Assembly (NCBI GenBank): GCA_023213395.1
Contig: CM041465.1
Coordinates: 195,369,741-195,433,740 of the forward strand
Length of the DNA: 64,000 nt
Direction of reading: 5' to 3'
Source: Cycas panzhihuaensis
Lineage: Eukaryota > Cycadophyta
Shown here piece by piece: positions 58,671 to 64,000 of this stretch. The notes under the pieces are model-generated. The model was not told the origin of the DNA. It saw only the letters and a list, made by a program, of their open reading frames with translations, and searched no databases. Both the position numbers and the translations under genes were made by a program. Within the stretch, counting starts at the first letter, position 1, and each line of letters starts with the position of its first letter.

Positions 58671-58961
58671 TCATATATCCTTGTTGAGTTGGTGGGCTTC
58701 ATGAGATCTTTGAGTTGGAAATGAGGTCCTTATTTCCTCAGCCTCTTGGTTCTCATGTTGTTTATTAAAATGATCATTTAGTGAGGAGGATGTTGACACA
58801 CTTGGGGAACATGATCCTTCTACCATTAATTTACCTTTATCAATTGAAGGTAGATAGGATGATTCTTCTATAATAGCTTTGCCTTTGTCAACTATGTTAT
58901 TCTCAAAGGATGGTATTGGATGTGCACTCATTAGTTTGGAGTCATAACTTATATCCTCCAT
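58671..58961 (-). pseudogene. Copia4 integrase-RT linker
   Basis: Open for 96 codons (MEDISYDSKLMSAHPIPSFE start). Ser/Glu-rich and low complexity with two similar DKGK-x-IIEES / DKGK-x-MVEGS blocks, as in the variable region between integrase and RT of Copia polyproteins. Its survival as an open frame is probably chance. Confidence 0.6.
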
Positions 58962-60400
58962 GGCCCTATTGTTGGCTCTAATATTTAGAATAATTTATGT
59001 ATGTCCCTCCCTAAATTTTAGAATCTAAACATCATACTTAGTAGCATCATTATAGTAGCGTGAAGGTGTTTTAGAGTCCAATCTAAATAACTAATCCTCT
59101 GTCTTCACAAAAATAATATCTCCGGTAATGATAATTTTCTGTTGTAAAGGTATAAAGACCTTATATCCTTTCTTATCCATAGGGTATCTAACAAAGATAC
59201 CTTTAAGTACCCTTGGTTGGAGTTTATTTTGATCTATATCTAAAATGTGGGCATACTATGTAGATCCAAAATTTTGAAGTCATGAACAATGATGGCCTGT
59301 CCTAACTACTTTTTATTAGGTGATTATCCTTCCTTTGATGGGATAATAGTAATAATATAGTAAATAGTTATCTAGATGGCTTCAGCCTATATGTAGGCAT
59401 GTATAATTTTGTATACCACCATAACTCAATCCATGTTCATGATTATCCTACTTATGTGCTTGACAACTCTTTTTTATTATGGGGTACCTACTACTATTGT
59501 TTAATGTTTGATGCCTTTATCTCGAAGGTAGCTTTCAAACTCATACGAGGTATATTTACCACCATTATTAGTTTGAAGACATTTGAGTTGATAGCCTGAC
59601 TCTTTTTTAGTGCATGCTTTAAATTCTTTAAATAAACTAAAGGCTTTATCTTTCTTAGCTAGAAAAACTACCTTTCATACCCTTCTAGATATGAATGAAT
59701 AGGCATTAGTTTATATAGATTAGAGTGTACTAATTATAATAGATGGTTTAATTTTCATTGACTTTTGAGAAAGGGTTATCAATAAGATTTGGCAATGATA
59801 CAAGCTTCATATTAAAAGGGCTTAGAGAAGAACTTTAGAAGACTTGTAAGAGTGTTATAAAAGTCTCTAAGTCTATTGATGTGAACATGGCCTATATGAG
59901 CATGCTAAAGAGCTTTGTGTGATAACTTTGGGTGGGTCAGGATGGTATTAAATAGAAATTCTTCATTAGCACAAGGGCTTTGGGCATAATAGGCTTTAGA
60001 GGATGGAGATCTATTTAGTTGAAAGAGTTTTCCAGTGAGATGTCTAGTCAAGACTACTAGATCAGTTGGAGGATGAACGACATGGAGAGTTTGGTCATTT
60101 GTAGTTACACTTAGATTAAATCCATAGGAGACAAGTATGGATAAGAAGAGCATGCTTTATTTAATATTTAGTATGTATAAGACATCATGCAATGTAAAAT
60201 CTCTTAAGCTTGAAAGTTTTAGGTGAATGTTACCAATTCCTTTAACAGATTATTGTAATTTACTAACCATGTGAATAATTCCTTAAATATTTGAGTCAAA
60301 TGTTTAATATAAACTACGATTGTATGCCATATGTAGAGTTGATCTTGTATCCATGATCTATTATCCATCAATTAAAGCAATACTATTTACAATTTTAATA
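58962..60400 (-). pseudogene. Copia4 protease, pre-integrase and integrase relic
   Basis: Protease near 60330-60365 reads IMDTRSTLHMAYN: the active-site D-T-G is D-T-R (G to A), and the preceding Trp is a stop. The stretch 59905-60153 is the link into the pre-integrase domain, whose HAHIGHVHINRL near 59890 matches the xWHxRLGHxxxxxL block. Integrase core fragments follow at about 59150-59800, ending with GYPMDKKGYKVF near 59190 (family GYxxxxKGYRxY). Confidence 0.8.
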
Positions 60401-61450
60401 GGGCTTGGCATTGGTGAAGGGAGTTCAAAAGTGATATATCCACATCGAGCTTTAAAGTATCTTTATTGTTGGTCATTAGTATTTGATGCTAAAGTTCTCT
60501 TAATTCTTTGAAAGTGAGCTTGTGCAAAACCTTCACTACCAAATGATTCTTCACAAGTTTCCTCAATATTGTGAGCTCCATGTTTTGGTTAGAACTGGGA
60601 CAACTTATAAGTGGTAGTTCTATAGTCTTTTACAAAATGTCCTTTACAATTATACTATTCATACATAATAGTTTGATTATCAATCCCTGAAGAGGTACTC
60701 GTTTGGCCTGATTATCTTATTTTTTATTGATATGACCCTTAGCCTTGAGACTGTTGAGGCTATAACTAAGGGTTTAGTTGACCTTACAGATGATTTCCCT
60801 TATTTCTTCCTCTTCTTCTTATTTGGTTATTTTCTCTGCCAAGAGAGAGACCTTGATTCTTTATATAGTAAGCTTATTCTTCCATCTCAAAGGTTGTATT
60901 TGGAAGAGAGTTAGAGGCTATAAAGTTGGTATCAAATGTCTTGTCAAATTCTATGAACTTCTCGGCAAGTGCTTTGAAGTTAAATATCTTCAATATTCCA
61001 CTAGATTAAAGACTTCCAAATAAGTTTTTATAATTAGAGACATGTAGATATGATTGGATCAAGAATGCCCAAGTGATGTATTAGGTCTTAAAATCTTTAT
61101 TAATTATCTGTTTTATTAATCAAAGGAGAATTATTATCTCATGAGCTCACCCCTTCTGCATTTTTAATTTGTTTATTTTTAGTACAAGATGAATAAATTC
61201 TAGGTCTGACTTGGTATTAAAGTTCTTCTCAAGAACTTAGAGGACCTTACAGGCTATATCATGTTGCTCTTCATCAATCAAATTATGTAAGGAGTGCATG
61301 AATCTTTTCATCATCTATCTCCTATTATAGTTTAGTTGCAGCATTTGTAGGAGCTATTGGAGTGGTTCTACTAGAAGCAAGTGTTGTAGTTGTTACAGGT
61401 ATGATAGGTGTAGGCTACAAGTGGACTCTCCAAAGGCTTTCATACTTTGT
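60401..61450 (-). pseudogene. Copia4 gag relic
   Basis: Zinc knuckle remnant NCKGHFVKDY near 60630-60660 (family C-x2-C-x3-GH-x4-C, final Cys now Tyr). Upstream, LTLFQIQPLRWKNKLTI-type and acidic EEEEE sequence near 60810 fits the basic/acidic C-terminal half of a Copia gag. The N-terminal UBN2 part is poorly readable. Confidence 0.6.
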
Positions 61451-63481
61451 AGTATTTTAAATTCCAGTGTACTATAAATACCAATTTTCTTTACCTTTCA
61501 ATATGCAGTTAATATTTTGCTTGAATTAAGATGATATGGTATGATGATAAAGAAGTAAACAAGTTGATAAAAGTATGTGCCACTAACATTTGTGGCTAGT
61601 ACACTTGACACAGTAGGGATATAGAAATAAATGTTATGACGAGGATGGAAGGAAGGATTAAGTGTTTTTAAACAATTATGGAGAATGAGTATGAGTGATC
61701 ATGCAAGAATGTGGACTAATGTAGAGTTGGCAAAGAGTGGCAGTGTGTCATGCCACTAATCTTTAGCTTATGTCTAAATGTAGGTGAGGTATTTATTTGA
61801 TGCCTAAGGCTTCTAGTATACGATTAGGGCCTTCACCCATGATACCCACACATGTATTGGTGATAAAATCTAAGTCACAATGGAACCCAGTTACTCATAA
61901 TCCTCACTTAATTCACTAGTGAGTAGTGATATACCTCCTCCAAAGAGTCAAATAGTACATGTGTATCCCATGAATATGATGGATATTGGATTGGATTGAT
62001 TTTAATCTTACATTAATGTTTTAGTTGTCCCAATTTATTATCAAGATAATCTCTAAAGGGAGCATATAGATATAGCTAACCTATCACTCTACTAGTATTT
62101 CTATTGAGTCTAAATCCACTTTAAAACCCACACATCCTTTAGTGCCTAAAATTTGACCAACCATAGTATCTCAACCTTGGCGAGTATATAAATAAGCTCA
62201 AGATAGCAAAATGGTCAAATATAATGGGTTCATTTTAGGGATTATATAAATATATTTACATTGAAAACTGAAATGAATTATTGATGTGTTGATGCTTATT
62301 TTTTATATCTCCTCTATGTTGCTTTTGTTCATCAATGTGTATGGAAATAAATAAATACACAAAGATGTAAAGTATAAACACTAGATTTTGCTACAATCTA
62401 GGTGTTTTATGATTACAATGAGTTTTCTTTTTTCATTTTTACTTTTTAAAAATAAAAAATAAAAAAACCCTTCTTTTTATTAAGGAAAGGGAAAAATACA
62501 AAAAACTTAAAAATTTTCTTCTAAATTAAAAATTTGATCAAAAGAGAAAGTATAAAAAAAAAATGAGAGGAATTTGAATCTTATATCAGAAACTTTAGTA
62601 TAGCTATGTAACCATACGAAATGGTCAAAATATTTCAGGTCGAAACTTCACTCTCTCAGATGATAGATCTCACTGTAGTGAGTCAAAAAATCTTTCGGTG
62701 AAACTTCTGAAAATAAGCAAAAATAGCTTGAAACTTGTTGAAACTCTTATGAGACATTTTTAGGCAGAAATTAGAATTTTGAAGAAATCTCTCTCTCTCT
62801 CTCTCTCTCTATTATATTAAATTTGATGAAACTTGATTTTTTAGATTCCTTGAAGCTAGATCTATTAAAACCCTTAAAAAAATTTGAGATGCATTAAATG
62901 TTTTAAGAACATTTCTCAAAAAAATAGTTAGATTAGAGCTAACTAAACTTCTAATTTTTTAGGCCGATTGAGGTAGAATTTGAAGATGGTATAGAAGAAA
63001 AAAATACTTCTCTTGCTTGGGCATCCCTCCTTGTAATTTTTTAGTAAAAATAGATTATTTTTAATTTTCACCTATCGTAAGGCTGAACAATCTTTTTTTG
63101 AATGGTTTCAATTGATTTCTACTACCTATAAGTAGCTAAAAATATACCCTATAGCTTTATAGCATAGATTTTATAACTAATAATTGATTTATAATGAAAA
63201 ATCAATAGAATCTCCCTTGATAAAATTAAAAATTAGCTATAAAGATTGATGAAATACTAATTTTTTTGGGAGTCTAGAATCAGAAAACCTTCTTCTGACT
63301 AAGAGTTTTGATCCTCAATGCACCTGCAAATAAATGAAGAATACTGAAATATGTTACAAATGATATACTAGATTTGCATGATTAAAACACTCTCAAAATT
63401 TTAAAAATAATGAGTGCACTCTCAAGACTTCACATTAAAGGTAAAAGAAAGGCAAAATAGTTCCATACAAGTGGAATAGAG
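61451..63481 (-). other. Copia4 leader
   Basis: About 2 kb without coding motifs. Includes a (TC)n microsatellite at 62788-62810 and very A/T-rich sequence at 62430-62560. Next to the LTR, in the primer-site position, the minus strand reads CTCTATTCCACTTG, which is not tRNA-iMet type. Confidence 0.55.
62788..62810. repeat. TC microsatellite
   Basis: Uninterrupted TC dinucleotides over 23 bp in the Copia4 leader. Confidence 0.95.
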
Positions 63482-63792
63482 TGAATAGATTCCCTTCTAG
63501 GGAATAAATCACTCACATACATACATACAATGGAAAATAAAAAAGAGAGCAAAATAAGAGATGAAAGCAAAGCTTAGAGGTGAGAATGAATAATGATTCA
63601 TTCCATGAGATTTCACCTTTTATTATTGAGGGTGAGCATTAGGGTTAGGGTTTTCCTACCTAATGATATGAACCTAAAATTATATCCAAATGCACATAAA
63701 GTGTATCTTACTAAGAGACTAATGCTACCAATATATATTAAGGTCACTTAATTAATCTACATAAATGACCTTGATAATATTAACATCTTTCA
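63482..63792 (-). repeat. Copia4 5' LTR
   Basis: 311 bp, partner of 56297-56605. Ends CATCTTTCA followed by the target copy TACCA. Confidence 0.88.
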
Positions 63793-63797
63793 TACCA

Positions 63798-64000
63798 ACT
63801 ACCTATGGAGAAACAAAGACATGCATTTGATCAATGGCAGACCATCCTTTGAAGCATAGAGATACCTTGATGTAAGACACTCAAGTTGATGGTCATTTCT
63901 TTGAAACTAGAACAAAACTAGCAGAGCCCCATATATATAGTAAACATGAAGAATATTTGTCACAAAGTCGTCTCTAGAATACTATTGATGCCACCATACT
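63798..64000. other. Right flank of Copia4
   Basis: Continuation of the sequence left of 56292. A plus-strand frame is readable across the junction for a short distance. Otherwise no motif seen. Confidence 0.4.

Larger units (their letters stand above)
56297..63792 (-). mobile_element. Copia4: complete but decayed Ty1/Copia element
   Basis: 7496 bp with LTRs 56297-56605 and 63482-63792 (TGAAGG/TGAATA to CTTTCA) and a perfect target duplication TACCA (56292-56296, 63793-63797). Polypurine tract at 56606-56620. Copia gag-pol lies on the minus strand between about 56990 and 61450, then a 2-kb leader. The sequence next to the 5' LTR does not match the tRNA-iMet primer site that the other elements use. 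Confidence 0.9.

Overview
The window is repeat DNA from a plant nuclear genome. It is AT-rich, with no operons, no bacterial-style genes and no intact protein-coding gene. Nearly everything recognisable is decayed retrotransposon: Ty1/Copia and Ty3/Gypsy LTR elements, a plant-type LINE that carries an RNase H domain, and short gag-only or non-coding LTR elements. The mix of many old nested elements with little else fits a large-genome seed plant; a gymnosperm is possible but not shown by the sequence. Most in-frame stops are TAG, TAA or TGA at positions where family alignments expect Gln, Trp or Arg, and several catalytic residues are changed in the same C-to-T / G-to-A direction. This is what long-term loss of methylated cytosines would produce. 

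Layout. 1-2307: unassigned. 2308-4545: short non-coding LTR element, minus strand. About 4735-10898: LINE, plus strand (ORF1, endonuclease, RT, zinc domain, RNase H, A-rich tail). 10899-15949: unassigned, with small tandem repeats and one isolated LTR edge. 15950-38540: one old Gypsy element (Gypsy-A, minus strand) split by insertions. Its pieces are gag-protease at 37412-38540, RT-RNase H-integrase at 23633-25872, integrase core at 20398-20546 and integrase C-terminus at 15950-16336. The interrupters are Gypsy-B (16337-20397, gag-protease only, one LTR blown up by an AT microsatellite), a gag-only element TR-GAG1 (20547-23627) and Copia1 (25873-37411). Copia1 is itself interrupted by a second gag-only element, TR-GAG2 (26520-29886, plus strand), by an orphan LTR at 33216, and by an unexplained GC-rich, CpG-keeping block (33915-36636). 

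38540-40500: coding-like relics and a minus-strand LINE fragment. 40540-44808: Copia2 (minus), whose 5' LTR is split by Copia3 (44809-53145, plus strand), the most complete element here, with matching 358-bp LTRs, intact primer binding site and a perfect GAATA target duplication. 53151-56291: unassigned, with weak coding relics. 56297-63792: Copia4 (minus), complete with LTRs and a TACCA target duplication. 63798-64000: flank. 

The elements relate to one another as follows. The gag-only elements lack protease, integrase and RT and could only have moved using enzymes of autonomous elements. TR-GAG2 shares gag sequence, polypurine tract and a leader motif with Copia3, which makes a Copia3-like element its most likely partner. 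The same leader motif occurs in TR-GAG1, including a 16-base box identical between the two gag-only elements. LTR ends, primer sites, polypurine tracts and target duplications were read by eye; divergence counts are approximate hand counts.
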